Below are positions 21,214-29,372 of a DNA stretch of 38,396 nt, one piece after another; the stretch's first letter is position 1, and each line of letters opens with the position of its first letter. The DNA is from Candidatus Zambryskibacteria bacterium RIFCSPLOWO2_12_FULL_39_16. GTDB lineage: Bacteria > Patescibacteriota > Minisyncoccia > Phycocordibacterales > WO2-35-19. The notes below the pieces were generated by a model, which was not told the DNA's origin, did not search any database, and was given only the letters and a program-made list of their open reading frames with translations. The stretch covers positions 1-38,396 of the forward strand of contig MHWS01000013.1 of assembly GCA_001824215.1 (NCBI GenBank), given 5' to 3'. The translations under genes were made by a program, and so were the position numbers.

Positions 21214-23169
21214 ATGCGGTATAGCGACGAAAAAAAGGAAAAACTGGGTAAGCTTGAAAGAAAGCTTTACTCTAGGAGTGCCCCAAACATAGTTAGCGAA
21301 AACAAATCTGGACTGAGTCACCCTTTCGACAGAGAAGATGATAAATATGTAAAAGAAAATTGGCAAAATACAGAAGTGGGTAGTTTTGATAAATTAGCAT
21401 CAAGAGTATCAAATATGGCTCGAAACAAACATAGTTTTGTAAAAAAAATTTTTGTATTTTCCATACTATTTTTTATTGTTGCTTTCGGAATAGCCACTTT
21501 CGTTTTTTTTGGCGGTGTTAATCAAGTCTCGTCAAAAAATGTAGACATAAAAGTAGTTGGACCACTTTCTGTGGGGGCTGGGCAAGAGGCATCTTTTGAT
21601 ATAAATGTGATAAACAACAATAATGTCGATTTAGACTCTGCTTCTTTGACTGTGGAGTATGCAACTGGCACGAGGTCCTCTATTGATTTGACCAAAGAAC
21701 TTAACCAAGAAAGATTTGTTTTAGGTAAAATAAAATCCGGAGAAAGTTATAATAAAAATATCAGAGCAGTTTTTTTTGGGCAGAAAGACGATATAAAACA
21801 GTTAAAAATTTCTTTAGAGTATAGGGTGCAAAATTCAAGCGCTCTCTTTTATAAGGACAAAATATATGAAATAAACATAAGTTCCGCTCCGGTTATAATC
21901 ACTTCCACATATCCCAAAGAAGTCAATTCAAACCAAGATATATCTTTTAGTATAGAAATATCTTCCAATTCCAAAGACAAAATAAATAAATTTTTGGTTA
22001 ATGTGCAGTATCCATTCGGTTTCGTATTTAAAGGTGCTTCTCCGGCTGCTTCTTATAGTAACAATATTTGGCAGCTTTCAGGTCTTAATTCTGGAGAAAA
22101 GAAAACAATTTTGGTAAAGGGGATTATTATCGGCCAAGACAATGAAGAAAAAGTTTTTAAGATAAATGTCGGGACCGCGAGCGGAGACGATGAAAGAGTT
22201 ATTGCCATACCGTTCTCTCAATCGGTGGAGTCAGTTTTGGTAAAGAAATCTTTTATTGGTGTGAACACTCTCATTAATGGGGAGGAAGGAGATTTTGCCA
22301 CTCAAGGCGGCAATCAAGTCATTACTGGATTAGTGATCACAAATAATTTGCCATCTATACTGTATAACACTTCAGTCGTGGTCGCTTTTAAGGGTGGCGC
22401 TTTTAATGGGTCAAGCGTCTCCGCTGATAACGGCGGGTTTTTTCAATCATTCAATAACACCATCTTGTGGGACAAAAGATCTGTATCGGAATTTTCTGAG
22501 ATGGCACCCGGTTCCGAAGAAAAACTATCTTTTCGTTTATCGCCTCTTTTATATGCAAATATAATAAATGGAGCAAAACCGGAAATAGAAATGACCATAA
22601 CCGCTAAAGGGGAAAGAATATTAGACTCGGGTTCATCTGAAGAAGTTTCTTCTGTAGAAACAAGAAAGATTATTTTGGAAACTGATTTGACTTTGTCATC
22701 AAAAATAGCAAGGTCTCTTGGAAATATTGAGAATTCCGGACCTATACCTCCAAAAGTTAATGTTCCAACTACCTATACTATAATATGGAATATCAATAAT
22801 TCGTTCAATCAGGTAAGCAATGTGGAAGTTAGAGCCACTCTACCTTCTTACGTAAAATGGACTAATATAAAAAGTCCTTCAAGTGAAATATTTTCATTCA
22901 ATCCCGCGAGCAATGAAGTTGTTTGGAATGTGGGCTCTGTTCTTCCAAATACCGGTTTTGGCTCTCCAAAAAAGGAAATAAACTTTCAACTGGAATTCTT
23001 GCCGAGCACAAGTCAGGTTGGGCAGTCTCCAATCATATTAGGCGAAACTTCTATTTTTGGTATTGATAAAATAACAGGTTTGAAAACAGAATCCATAGTA
23101 CCGGCTGTCACCACAAATTTTTCAGGTGATCCGAGTTTTAAAGCTGGAGACGATAAGGTGGTACCGTAG
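21214..23169 (+). CDS. Large membrane-anchored extracellular Ig-like repeat protein
   Basis: About 650 residues: a charged cytoplasmic N-terminus (about 1-75), one membrane helix (KIFVFSILFFIVAFGIATFVFF) and a long extracellular region rich in Ser, Asn and Val. It contains several beta-sandwich units of the DUF11/CARDB style: GAGQEASFDINVINNNNVDLDSASL, then ITGLVITNNLPSILYNTSV, then NVPTTYTIIWNINNSFNQV, each a typical first strand pair. It is probably a cell-surface stalk or adhesin, but no ligand is implied. I take ATG 21214 as the start since the extended -10 lies 6 nt before it; the track start is the adjoining GTG. It sits between recO and glyS without an obvious functional link. Confidence 0.72.
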   Translation: MRYSDEKKEKLGKLERKLYSRSAPNIVSENKSGLSHPFDREDDKYVKENWQNTEVGSFDKLASRVSNMARNKHSFVKKIFVFSILFFIVAFGIATFVFFGGVNQVSSKNVDIKVVGPLSVGAGQEASFDINVINNNNVDLDSASLTVEYATGTRSSIDLTKELNQERFVLGKIKSGESYNKNIRAVFFGQKDDIKQLKISLEYRVQNSSALFYKDKIYEINISSAPVIITSTYPKEVNSNQDISFSIEISSNSKDKINKFLVNVQYPFGFVFKGASPAASYSNNIWQLSGLNSGEKKTILVKGIIIGQDNEEKVFKINVGTASGDDERVIAIPFSQSVESVLVKKSFIGVNTLINGEEGDFATQGGNQVITGLVITNNLPSILYNTSVVVAFKGGAFNGSSVSADNGGFFQSFNNTILWDKRSVSEFSEMAPGSEEKLSFRLSPLLYANIINGAKPEIEMTITAKGERILDSGSSEEVSSVETRKIILETDLTLSSKIARSLGNIENSGPIPPKVNVPTTYTIIWNINNSFNQVSNVEVRATLPSYVKWTNIKSPSSEIFSFNPASNEVVWNVGSVLPNTGFGSPKKEINFQLEFLPSTSQVGQSPIILGETSIFGIDKITGLKTESIVPAVTTNFSGDPSFKAGDDKVVP

Positions 23170-23199
23170 ATTGAAAATTAATGTTAGTTTAATTAAATT

Positions 23200-24558
23200 A
23201 TGGCAGAAAAAGAAAACAAAATGGACAAAATAGTTTCTCTCTGTAAAAGGAGAGGGTTTATTTTTCAAGGTTCAGATATTTATGGCGGGCTTGCTGGCAT
23301 CTTTGATTACGGGCCTTTAGGAGTAGAATTGAGGCACAATATTAAGCAATATTTCTGGCAGAAATTTATCACTGAACGTGAGGATGTCTATGGTATGGGG
23401 GCAGCAATACTTATGCCAGAAAAAGTTTGGGAGGCTTCTGGTCATATAGGTACAGTTGGGCTTGTTGACCCGCTTGTTGAATGTAAAATTTGTCACGAAA
23501 GAATCAGGGCAGATCAATCAGAGGTAATCGCTGATCATGAAAAAACTCACAAAAAAGAAAAAGTTGAGTGGACCGACCCAATTAAATTCAATGTTATGGT
23601 CGGCACCAAACTTGGCGCTTCCGAAAAAACCGCTACTCAAGTATATTTACGCGGAGAAATCACTCAAGGGGTGCATGTAAACTTCAAAAATATTTTGGAC
23701 TCGATGCATCCCAAGATTCCTTTTGGTATTGGTCAAATTGGCAAAGCTTTTAGAAATGAAATTACTCCACGTGATTTTCTTTTTCGACTGCGTGAATTTG
23801 AGCAAATGGAATTGCAATATTATATTAAACCGGACGAAGCGGAAGGCAAAAAACAATACGAATATTGGAAGCAGTTTGCCTTTGATTGGTATATAGGTCT
23901 AGGTTTTAAAAAGGAAAATCTTCGATTGCGCCAACATGCACCTGATGAACGAGCTCATTATGCCAAAGATGCGTGGGATATTGAGTACAATACTCCATTC
24001 GCTGGCTGGAAAGAGGCTTGGGGTATACACCACAGGGCGGATTGGGATTTGAGGCGGCACAGCGAATATTCCGGGATTGACCTGTCTTATTACGACGAAG
24101 AAACCAAAGAAAGATTTACTCCGTGGGATATTGAATGTTCTGGTGGGGTTGATAGGGCTTTTCTTTTTATCTTGCTTGAGGCTTACAGTGAGGATCGGCT
24201 CGGAGGTGAAGCGAGAACTTATTTAAAACTTGCTCCAAAATTAGCTCCTGTAAAAGTAGCAGTATTTCCTCTACTTAAAAACAAGCCTCATTTGGTTGAA
24301 AAGGCCAGAGAAATATACCAAAAACTTAAAAAAGAATTTGGAGCGGTTGAATTTGACGATAATGGCAATATAGGCAAGCGCTATCGCAGACAAGATGAAA
24401 TCGGCACTCCTTTTTGTATTACTATCGATTTTGATACAATTGAAAAACCTGCCCGCGCAGGCGGGGACCAGACTGTTACAGTCCGCAATCGTGATACTGG
24501 TAAACAAGAAAGAGTGTCAGAAAGTGATCTGGTATCATATTTTAAAGATAAATTTTAA
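23200..24558 (+). CDS. glyS: Glycyl-tRNA synthetase (homodimeric type)
   Basis: A 452-residue class II synthetase of the alpha2 form (as in Firmicutes, archaea and eukaryotes) rather than the alpha2-beta2 form. KRRGFIFQGSDIYGGLAGIFDYGPLG is its N-terminal signature; motif 2 covers FRNEITPRDFLFRLREFEQME; motif 3 is SGGVDRAFLFILLEAY, and PVKVAVFPLL opens the anticodon-binding domain. A zinc-like pair CKICH occurs in the insertion. EKPARAGGDQ, between FDTI and TVTVRNRD, is encoded by an in-frame palindrome insertion not found in ordinary members. It is followed by the permease after 23 bp. Confidence 0.96.
   Translation: MAEKENKMDKIVSLCKRRGFIFQGSDIYGGLAGIFDYGPLGVELRHNIKQYFWQKFITEREDVYGMGAAILMPEKVWEASGHIGTVGLVDPLVECKICHERIRADQSEVIADHEKTHKKEKVEWTDPIKFNVMVGTKLGASEKTATQVYLRGEITQGVHVNFKNILDSMHPKIPFGIGQIGKAFRNEITPRDFLFRLREFEQMELQYYIKPDEAEGKKQYEYWKQFAFDWYIGLGFKKENLRLRQHAPDERAHYAKDAWDIEYNTPFAGWKEAWGIHHRADWDLRRHSEYSGIDLSYYDEETKERFTPWDIECSGGVDRAFLFILLEAYSEDRLGGEARTYLKLAPKLAPVKVAVFPLLKNKPHLVEKAREIYQKLKKEFGAVEFDDNGNIGKRYRRQDEIGTPFCITIDFDTIEKPARAGGDQTVTVRNRDTGKQERVSESDLVSYFKDKF
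24448..24466. repeat. Palindromic insertion in glyS
   Basis: CCTGCCCGCGCAGGCGGGG; CCTGC/GCAGG and the alternative CCCGC/GCGGG pair. In frame, encoding PARAGG just before TVTVRNRD. Confidence 0.65.
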
Positions 24559-24568
24559 TAAATTGTGA

Positions 24569-24574
24569 TATATT
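24569..24574 (+). promoter_or_regulatory. Extended -10 for a leaderless permease mRNA
   Basis: TGA-TATATT (TG at 24566-24567) ends 7 nt before the ATG at 24582. AAAGG also lies 1-7 nt before the ATG, too close to act as a good Shine-Dalgarno. Confidence 0.45.
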
Positions 24575-24581
24575 TAAAGGT

Positions 24582-25673
24582 ATGGCGATCAGTTCAAGTG
24601 ATAAAATAATACAGATCAGCTCCGGCACTATTATAAAAGGTATACTCATCGCCTTAGCTTTTGTTGTATTTTATTATCTACGCGATGTGGTATTGGTTGT
24701 TATACTTGCTATTATCATTGCTTCTGCCGTAGAGCCGGGGACTCGATGGTTCTTGCGTCGGGGGGTGCCGAGAATTTTGGCAGTTCTCCTTATATATTTT
24801 GTCGCTGTAATGGTATTAGTTCTAATCTTCTATTTTCTGTTTTTACCTATCTTGAATCAATCAGCTACTTTTCTATCAACACTACCTGGGTATTTGGGGG
24901 AGCTTCAAGTTTGGAATCCTCTACAAAGTAATGACTTTTTGTCTTCAAATTCGGCTATACAAGGATTTTCCGAAACCTTTTCTCTTTCTCAAATAGTTGA
25001 GCAAATAAATACTACTGTATCTAGTTTTTCAGAGGGGTTTTTCTCCACTGCTAGTATAGCTTTTGGGGGCATTCTGAGTTTCCTTCTGACGATAGTCCTA
25101 TCTTTTTATTTGTCGGTTGAATCCGATGGGATTTCAAATTTTCTACGCATTGTTACTCCCGCCAAAAATGAAAAATACATTTTAAACTTGTGGAAAAGGT
25201 CTCAACACAAAATCGGCCTTTGGATGCAAGGGCAAATAATATTGGCTATTATCATAGCCATGCTTGTATTTCTGGGATTGACTTTACTTAGAGTTGATAA
25301 TGCTCTCTTGCTCGCGGTGGTGGCTGGTGTGTTTGAAATCATTCCTCTTTTTGGACCTATTCTTGCCGCTATACCGGCGGTAACGTTGACTTTGGTTACA
25401 AGTGGCATGACTCCTGCTCTTATGGTTATCGGTCTTTATATTATTATTCATCAATTTGAAAATCAACTTATTTACCCGCTAGTGGTACGTAAAATCGTCG
25501 GAGTACCACCACTCATCTCCATCCTTGCTCTTATAGTCGGTTATAAATTGGCTGGTTTTGTCGGCCTTTTAATCTCAGTGCCTGTGGCCACCATGCTTAT
25601 AGAATTTTTAAACGATGTAGAGCAAAATAAAATTGTTGAAGCCGAACGCTTGCGCAACACTGCCACCGAATAG
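24582..25673 (+). CDS. AI-2E family (PerM-type) membrane transporter
   Basis: A 363-residue polytopic membrane protein of the AI-2E/PerM family. About eight helices: an N-terminal pair (FVVFYYLRDVVLVVILAIIIASAVEPG, with the family V-x-P hairpin), a third helix at 60-85, a soluble segment, then LQ-like SFLLTIVLSFYLSV, and the C-terminal block with VVAGVFEIIPLFGPILAAIPA, the hallmark of the family. Members have been proposed as autoinducer-2 exporters or sodium/proton antiporters; the substrate here is unknown. It sits between two synthetase genes and may be co-transcribed with them. Confidence 0.9.
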   Translation: MAISSSDKIIQISSGTIIKGILIALAFVVFYYLRDVVLVVILAIIIASAVEPGTRWFLRRGVPRILAVLLIYFVAVMVLVLIFYFLFLPILNQSATFLSTLPGYLGELQVWNPLQSNDFLSSNSAIQGFSETFSLSQIVEQINTTVSSFSEGFFSTASIAFGGILSFLLTIVLSFYLSVESDGISNFLRIVTPAKNEKYILNLWKRSQHKIGLWMQGQIILAIIIAMLVFLGLTLLRVDNALLLAVVAGVFEIIPLFGPILAAIPAVTLTLVTSGMTPALMVIGLYIIIHQFENQLIYPLVVRKIVGVPPLISILALIVGYKLAGFVGLLISVPVATMLIEFLNDVEQNKIVEAERLRNTATE

Positions 25674-25685
25674 TATTCTTTTCTT

Positions 25686-27140
25686 GTGTCTAAAACATTT
25701 TACATAACCACTACTTTGCCTTATGTGAATGCCGATCCGCATGTTGGTTTTGCCATGGAGATCATAAGGGCGGATGTTATTGCTAGAGCCAAAAAACTTC
25801 AAGGTTTCGAGGTATTTTTTAATACCGGTACTGACGAACATGGGCAAAAAATTTATCAAAAAGCTCTTGAAACAAATAAAAATCCTCAAGTATTTGTCGA
25901 TGAATTGGTAGGAAGGTTTCGTGGACTTATAAATCTGCTTCAAATTTCACTGGATGTGCATTTTATTAGAACTACAGATGAGCATCATATAAAAGCCGCT
26001 CAAGAATTTTGGAAAATTTGTGACCAAAATGGTTTTATTTATAAAAAATCTTACAAAATAAAATACTGTGTTGGTTGTGAATTAGAAAAAACAGATTCGG
26101 AATTGGTAGATGGGAAGTGCCCTATTCATCCAAATCTAGAGATAGAGCTTATAGATGAAGAAAATTACTTTTTTAAATTTTCTGCTTTTCAAAAACAGCT
26201 TCTCGATTTGTACAGTAAACAGCCAAATTTTGTGGTACCAAATTTCCGTTTTAATGAAATAAAATCTTTCGTGGAAAGGGGATTAGAGGATTTTTCTATT
26301 TCTCGACTTAAATCCAAAATGTCATGGGGTATATCGGTGCCAGGGGATCAGGAACAGGTGATGTATGTTTGGTTTGACGCACTCGTTAATTATATTTCCA
26401 CTTTAGGATGGCCAGAAGATAAAAATAATTTTGAAAAATTTTGGACAAACGGCACTCCGACTCAATATTGCGGTAAGGATAATATTCGGATGCAGTCGGC
26501 AATGTGGCAGGCCATGCTCCTTTCGGTCGGACTGCCTCATTCTCACCAGATTGTTATCGACGGATTTCTTATAGGTGAAGGTGGGGTGAAAATGTCAAAA
26601 TCTACGGGTAATACTGTTGACCCTTATGAAGTAGTGAAGAAATATGGAGCAGAGGCTCTGCGTTATTTTGTTTGCGCCGAAACTTCAATGTTTGAAGACA
26701 GCCCGGTCTCAATGGATTTAATCAAACAGACATACAATGCAAAACTTGCAAATGGCATAGGCAATCTTGTCTCTCGAATAATGAAAATGGCAGAAGTAAA
26801 TAATATTAAAGCTAGAGAAATTGATTTACAGGATTTTGAAAAACCATTTCCTTATCTTGAATTATTACAATATCTTGATAAATATGAAATAAATAAAGCA
26901 TTGGATATTATATGGAAAAATATTTCTATAGCTGATAATTTGATTCAAACTGAGCAACCATTTAAGACAATAAAAACGAATAGAACTAAAGCAGAAATTG
27001 ATATTAAAACATTACTCCTGTATTTAATCAGAATTTCTATTATGTTGAGACCGTTTCTTCCAAATACTGCGGAAAAAATTGAAAAACTAATCAAAGAAAA
27101 TAAATCTCCAGAAACCCCTTTATTTGCAAGGAAAGATTAA
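25686..27140 (+). CDS. metG: Methionyl-tRNA synthetase, without C-terminal tRNA-binding domain
   Basis: A class I synthetase of 484 residues charging initiator and elongator tRNA-Met. HIGH-like motif NADPHVGFAMEI near residue 15, a single zinc knuckle in the connective peptide (YCVGCE...GKCPIHP), the WFDALVNYISTLG helix, KMSKSTGN for the KMSKS loop, and a helical anticodon domain at 350-475. It starts with GTG at 25686. The protein ends after the anticodon domain (AEKIEKLIKEN), so the C-terminal OB fold of many MetRS is absent; a free-standing version is encoded at 11091-11450. tatD starts one base after its end. Confidence 0.96.
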   Translation: MSKTFYITTTLPYVNADPHVGFAMEIIRADVIARAKKLQGFEVFFNTGTDEHGQKIYQKALETNKNPQVFVDELVGRFRGLINLLQISLDVHFIRTTDEHHIKAAQEFWKICDQNGFIYKKSYKIKYCVGCELEKTDSELVDGKCPIHPNLEIELIDEENYFFKFSAFQKQLLDLYSKQPNFVVPNFRFNEIKSFVERGLEDFSISRLKSKMSWGISVPGDQEQVMYVWFDALVNYISTLGWPEDKNNFEKFWTNGTPTQYCGKDNIRMQSAMWQAMLLSVGLPHSHQIVIDGFLIGEGGVKMSKSTGNTVDPYEVVKKYGAEALRYFVCAETSMFEDSPVSMDLIKQTYNAKLANGIGNLVSRIMKMAEVNNIKAREIDLQDFEKPFPYLELLQYLDKYEINKALDIIWKNISIADNLIQTEQPFKTIKTNRTKAEIDIKTLLLYLIRISIMLRPFLPNTAEKIEKLIKENKSPETPLFARKD

Positions 27141-27932
27141 ATGAAATATGTAGATATACACTGTCATTTGGATTTTCCGGATTATGACTCGGACAGAGAA
27201 GGGGTTTTGGCAAGAATGAAAGAAAACGAAGTCGGGGCAATCACTATAGGAGTTGATTTTGAGACTTCAAAAAAAGCGGTTGAAATTGCGAAGCAAAATA
27301 AAAACATTTGGGCTTGTGTCGGTCAGCATCCTGAAAATATGGGAGATGGGTTTGATGAGAGGATAGAAGAACTTGCCAGAGAGCCAAAAGTGGTGGCTAT
27401 AGGCGAGTGCGGACTTGATTATTTTCGTCTGGGAGAAAACAGCAAAGAAACAAAAAAGTTGCAGAAAAAGTTATTCGAAGCGCAGATTGACCTGGCTTTG
27501 GAAGTAGAAAAGCCTCTTATGCTCCACATTCGCCCGGGGGATAAGATCCCATACGATGCGTATTTTGACTCCCTGGAAATTTTGGAGAGTTACAATAAAA
27601 TACACGGATCAAAATTGAAAGGCAACGCTCATTTTTATGTTGGCAATACTGAAATTCTAAAAAGATTTTTGGACATCAGTTTTACCGCCTCTTTTTCTGG
27701 AGTTGTTACTTTTACTCACGAATACGATGAAGCTGTTAAGTTTGTTCCACTTAACATGATAATGTCTGAAACAGATGCACCATTTGTTGCCCCCGTGCCG
27801 TTTAGAGGCAAAAGAAATGAGCCAGCTTATGTTGTTGAAGTAGTAAAAAAATTAGCAGAAATAAGAACTGAAAATATGTATGTTTTGAACGACTCTATTG
27901 TAGAAAATTTTAAAAGAGTTTTTGGGGTCTAA
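27141..27932 (+). CDS. tatD: TatD-family metal-dependent deoxyribonuclease
   Basis: A 263-residue TIM-barrel hydrolase. Metal ligands are visible: HCHLD at the N-terminus (residues 7-11), the GECGLDY glutamate, HIRPGD and AHFYVGN histidines, and SETDAPF aspartate near the C-terminus. TatD proteins act as 3'-5' exonucleases on DNA and RNA and take part in DNA repair and tRNA processing. The HIRPGDK and AHFYVGN variants differ from the common HxR and HCF patterns. It starts directly after metG, an arrangement common in bacteria (metG-tatD). Confidence 0.92.
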   Translation: MKYVDIHCHLDFPDYDSDREGVLARMKENEVGAITIGVDFETSKKAVEIAKQNKNIWACVGQHPENMGDGFDERIEELAREPKVVAIGECGLDYFRLGENSKETKKLQKKLFEAQIDLALEVEKPLMLHIRPGDKIPYDAYFDSLEILESYNKIHGSKLKGNAHFYVGNTEILKRFLDISFTASFSGVVTFTHEYDEAVKFVPLNMIMSETDAPFVAPVPFRGKRNEPAYVVEVVKKLAEIRTENMYVLNDSIVENFKRVFGV

Positions 27933-27969
27933 TTTTGCTTTTTATTTAGAGTGTGATAGAGTGATGGCT

Positions 27970-28037
27970 GTTCGGGTCAGAGGCGTTTTATTATAATTGC
28001 CTCCATTATCTCGCTTTGCGAGAGGTCCCACCTGAAC
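27970..28037 (+). other. Predicted three-way-junction element upstream of rpsF
   Basis: GTTCGGGT (27970-27977) pairs with ACCTGAAC (28030-28037) with one G-T pair on the plus strand. Inside lie two hairpins: GAGGC/GCCTC (27980-27984 and 27999-28003) and TCTCGC-ttt-GCGAGA (28009-28023). The element ends 6 nt before the rpsF start and also contains TATAAT (27992-27997). It could be a leader bound by ribosomal proteins, or the -10 could drive a shorter leader carrying only the second hairpin. Confidence 0.5.
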
Positions 28038-28043
28038 TAATTT

Positions 28044-28511
28044 ATGAATGAAAATGATAATCTAATTTACGAAATCGGTTACCATCTTTTGCCAAATGTT
28101 GAAGAATCAGAAGTCTTGGTCCAGTTATTGCAAATAAAATCTATAGTCGAGGAAAACGAGGGAGTTGTTGTTTCGGAAGGAGTGCCCAAAATGGTAGTTC
28201 TTGCTTACGATATTTCAAAAAATATTGATTCTAAAAAGCAGAAATTTAATAAAGCTTATTTCGGCTGGGTAAAATTTGAGGCAGACCCATCACAAATATC
28301 AAACATAAAAAGCAAGATTGAAAATCTGATAAATATTTTGAGATTTATAATTATTAAGACTGTTAAAGAAGATACTATGCATGCCCCTAAGATACCTATG
28401 TTTAAAAAAGAAAACAGCAGTAAAGAAGAAAAAAAGGTGGAACACATAGAAAAGGTGAAGGCCTCGGAAGCAGAAATAGATAAAAGTATTGACCAACTTA
28501 TTATTAATTAA
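28044..28511 (+). CDS. rpsF: 30S ribosomal protein S6
   Basis: A 155-residue S6 homolog, partner of S18 on the 30S platform. YEIGYHLLPNVEESEV is the first strand and helix, IKSIVEENEGVVVSEGVPKMVVLAYDI the second strand-helix, and KAYFGWVKFEADPSQISNIKSKIENLINILRFIIIKT the third and fourth strands. A lysine/glutamate-rich tail (residues 120-155) extends it beyond the usual 95-135. The gene order rpsF-ssb-rpsR is the conserved bacterial one and confirms the call. A structured element lies directly upstream. Confidence 0.88.
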   Translation: MNENDNLIYEIGYHLLPNVEESEVLVQLLQIKSIVEENEGVVVSEGVPKMVVLAYDISKNIDSKKQKFNKAYFGWVKFEADPSQISNIKSKIENLINILRFIIIKTVKEDTMHAPKIPMFKKENSSKEEKKVEHIEKVKASEAEIDKSIDQLIIN

Positions 28512-28534
28512 ACTTTATAACTTTAAACAACAAC

Positions 28535-28996
28535 ATGTATATCAACAAAGCAATCATCTACGGAAATTTGACTAGAGATCCAGAGTTGAAATCCTTGCCA
28601 TCCGGGGCTCAGGTATGCGAATTTGGGGTAGCTACTAATCGTGTTTGGAAAGATAAAAATGGCGCCAAACAAGAGTCAGTGGATTACCACAACATTGTGG
28701 TTTTTGGCAGACAAGCAGAAATAGTAAAGCAATATCTTCACAAAGGCAGCGGTATTTTTTTGGAAGGTAGAATCCAGACCAGAAGTTGGGATGCTAAAGA
28801 TGGCACTAAAAGATACAGAACAGAAATCGTGGCTGATAGAATACAATTTGGACCAAAGAGTGGCGGCGGTGGTTCTTATGAGCAAAAAGCTTCTGGAGAT
28901 AAGCCTAAAGAAAAAGACCTGTCTGCGCAGACAGGAGAAGCTCCAGCTATTGAATATCCAGAAGAAGAAATAAATTCTGAAGACATACCATTTTAA
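28535..28996 (+). CDS. ssb: Single-stranded DNA-binding protein
   Basis: A 153-residue OB-fold SSB. MYINKAIIYGNLTRDPELKSLPSG, ATNRVWKDKNG and the DYHNIVVFGRQAEIVKQYLHKGSGIFLEGRIQTRSW core are typical. A glycine-rich linker is followed by the acidic tail SEDIPF, which recruits repair and replication partners such as RecO. The tail contains LSAQTGEA, encoded by the perfect 18-bp palindrome CCTGTCTGCGCAGACAGG, in the flexible part where an insertion is tolerated. Central gene of rpsF-ssb-rpsR. Confidence 0.97.
   Translation: MYINKAIIYGNLTRDPELKSLPSGAQVCEFGVATNRVWKDKNGAKQESVDYHNIVVFGRQAEIVKQYLHKGSGIFLEGRIQTRSWDAKDGTKRYRTEIVADRIQFGPKSGGGGSYEQKASGDKPKEKDLSAQTGEAPAIEYPEEEINSEDIPF
28918..28935. repeat. 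Perfect palindrome inside ssb
   Basis: CCTGTCTGCGCAGACAGG is an 18-bp perfect palindrome, in frame, encoding residues about 128-134 (DLSAQTG) of the linker. It belongs to the same CCTG...CAGG type as the insertions in recA and glyS. Confidence 0.8.
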
Positions 28997-29011
28997 AAAC
29001 CTCACCCCCAG

Positions 29012-29037
29012 CCCCTCTCCTAGAAGCAGGAGAGGGG
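29012..29037. repeat. GA/CT-rich inverted repeat between ssb and rpsR
   Basis: CCCCTCTCCT (29012-29021) and AGGAGAGGGG (29028-29037), 10 perfect pairs with a 6-nt loop, in the spacer after ssb. Flanking CTCACCCCCAGC and GGGAGATGGGAGAG extend it loosely. This repeat type is found in many bacteria. No T-run follows, so rpsR can still be read from the ssb transcript. Confidence 0.7.
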
Positions 29038-29069
29038 AGATGGGAGAGAAAATATAACAAATAAAAAAC

Positions 29070-29279
29070 ATGACAACCAAACAAACTTGTTACTTCAAGC
29101 AAAACGGTATTAAACACATTGATTATAAAGACATTGAGCTTTTAAAAAAGTTCCTCAATCCTCATTCTAGGATTCTTTCCAAAAAGAAAACCGGTGTTTC
29201 TACCGAATACCAGAAGAAACTTTCTGTAGCGGTCAAACGCGCTCGCTTTATGGCACTACTCCCGTATTTGAGCAGATAA
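29070..29279 (+). CDS. rpsR: 30S ribosomal protein S18
   Basis: A 69-residue S18, which pairs with S6 on the 30S platform. IDYKDIELLKKFLNPHSRILSKKKTGVSTEYQKKLSVAVKRARFMALLPYL matches the whole S18 core. It is the last gene of rpsF-ssb-rpsR and ends just before a bidirectional terminator. Confidence 0.96.
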   Translation: MTTKQTCYFKQNGIKHIDYKDIELLKKFLNPHSRILSKKKTGVSTEYQKKLSVAVKRARFMALLPYLSR

Positions 29280-29280
29280 T

Positions 29281-29372
29281 CTAAAAAATCACAAATAAAT
29301 TTTATCCGCTTCACCCCGTTCGCTTTGCTCACAGGACCCTCACGGCTCAAAATTTGTTTGTGATTTTTTATA
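29281..29372. terminator. Long bidirectional terminator between rpsR and efp
   Basis: TAAAAAATCACAAATAAATTTT on the left pairs with AAAATTTGTTTGTGATTTTTTA on the right (21 of 22 pairs plus one G-T) around a loop of about 40 nt. Each arm ends in a run of six T on its own outgoing strand, so it ends both the rpsR and the convergent efp transcripts. The loop carries ACCCCGTTCGCTTTGCTCAC, a GC-richer sequence that may be an insertion. Confidence 0.75.

Noticed and set aside
28918-28935. Palindrome in ssb as a terminator or operator
   Set aside because: It lies inside the coding frame, has no T-run, and matches a family of insertions in unrelated genes.
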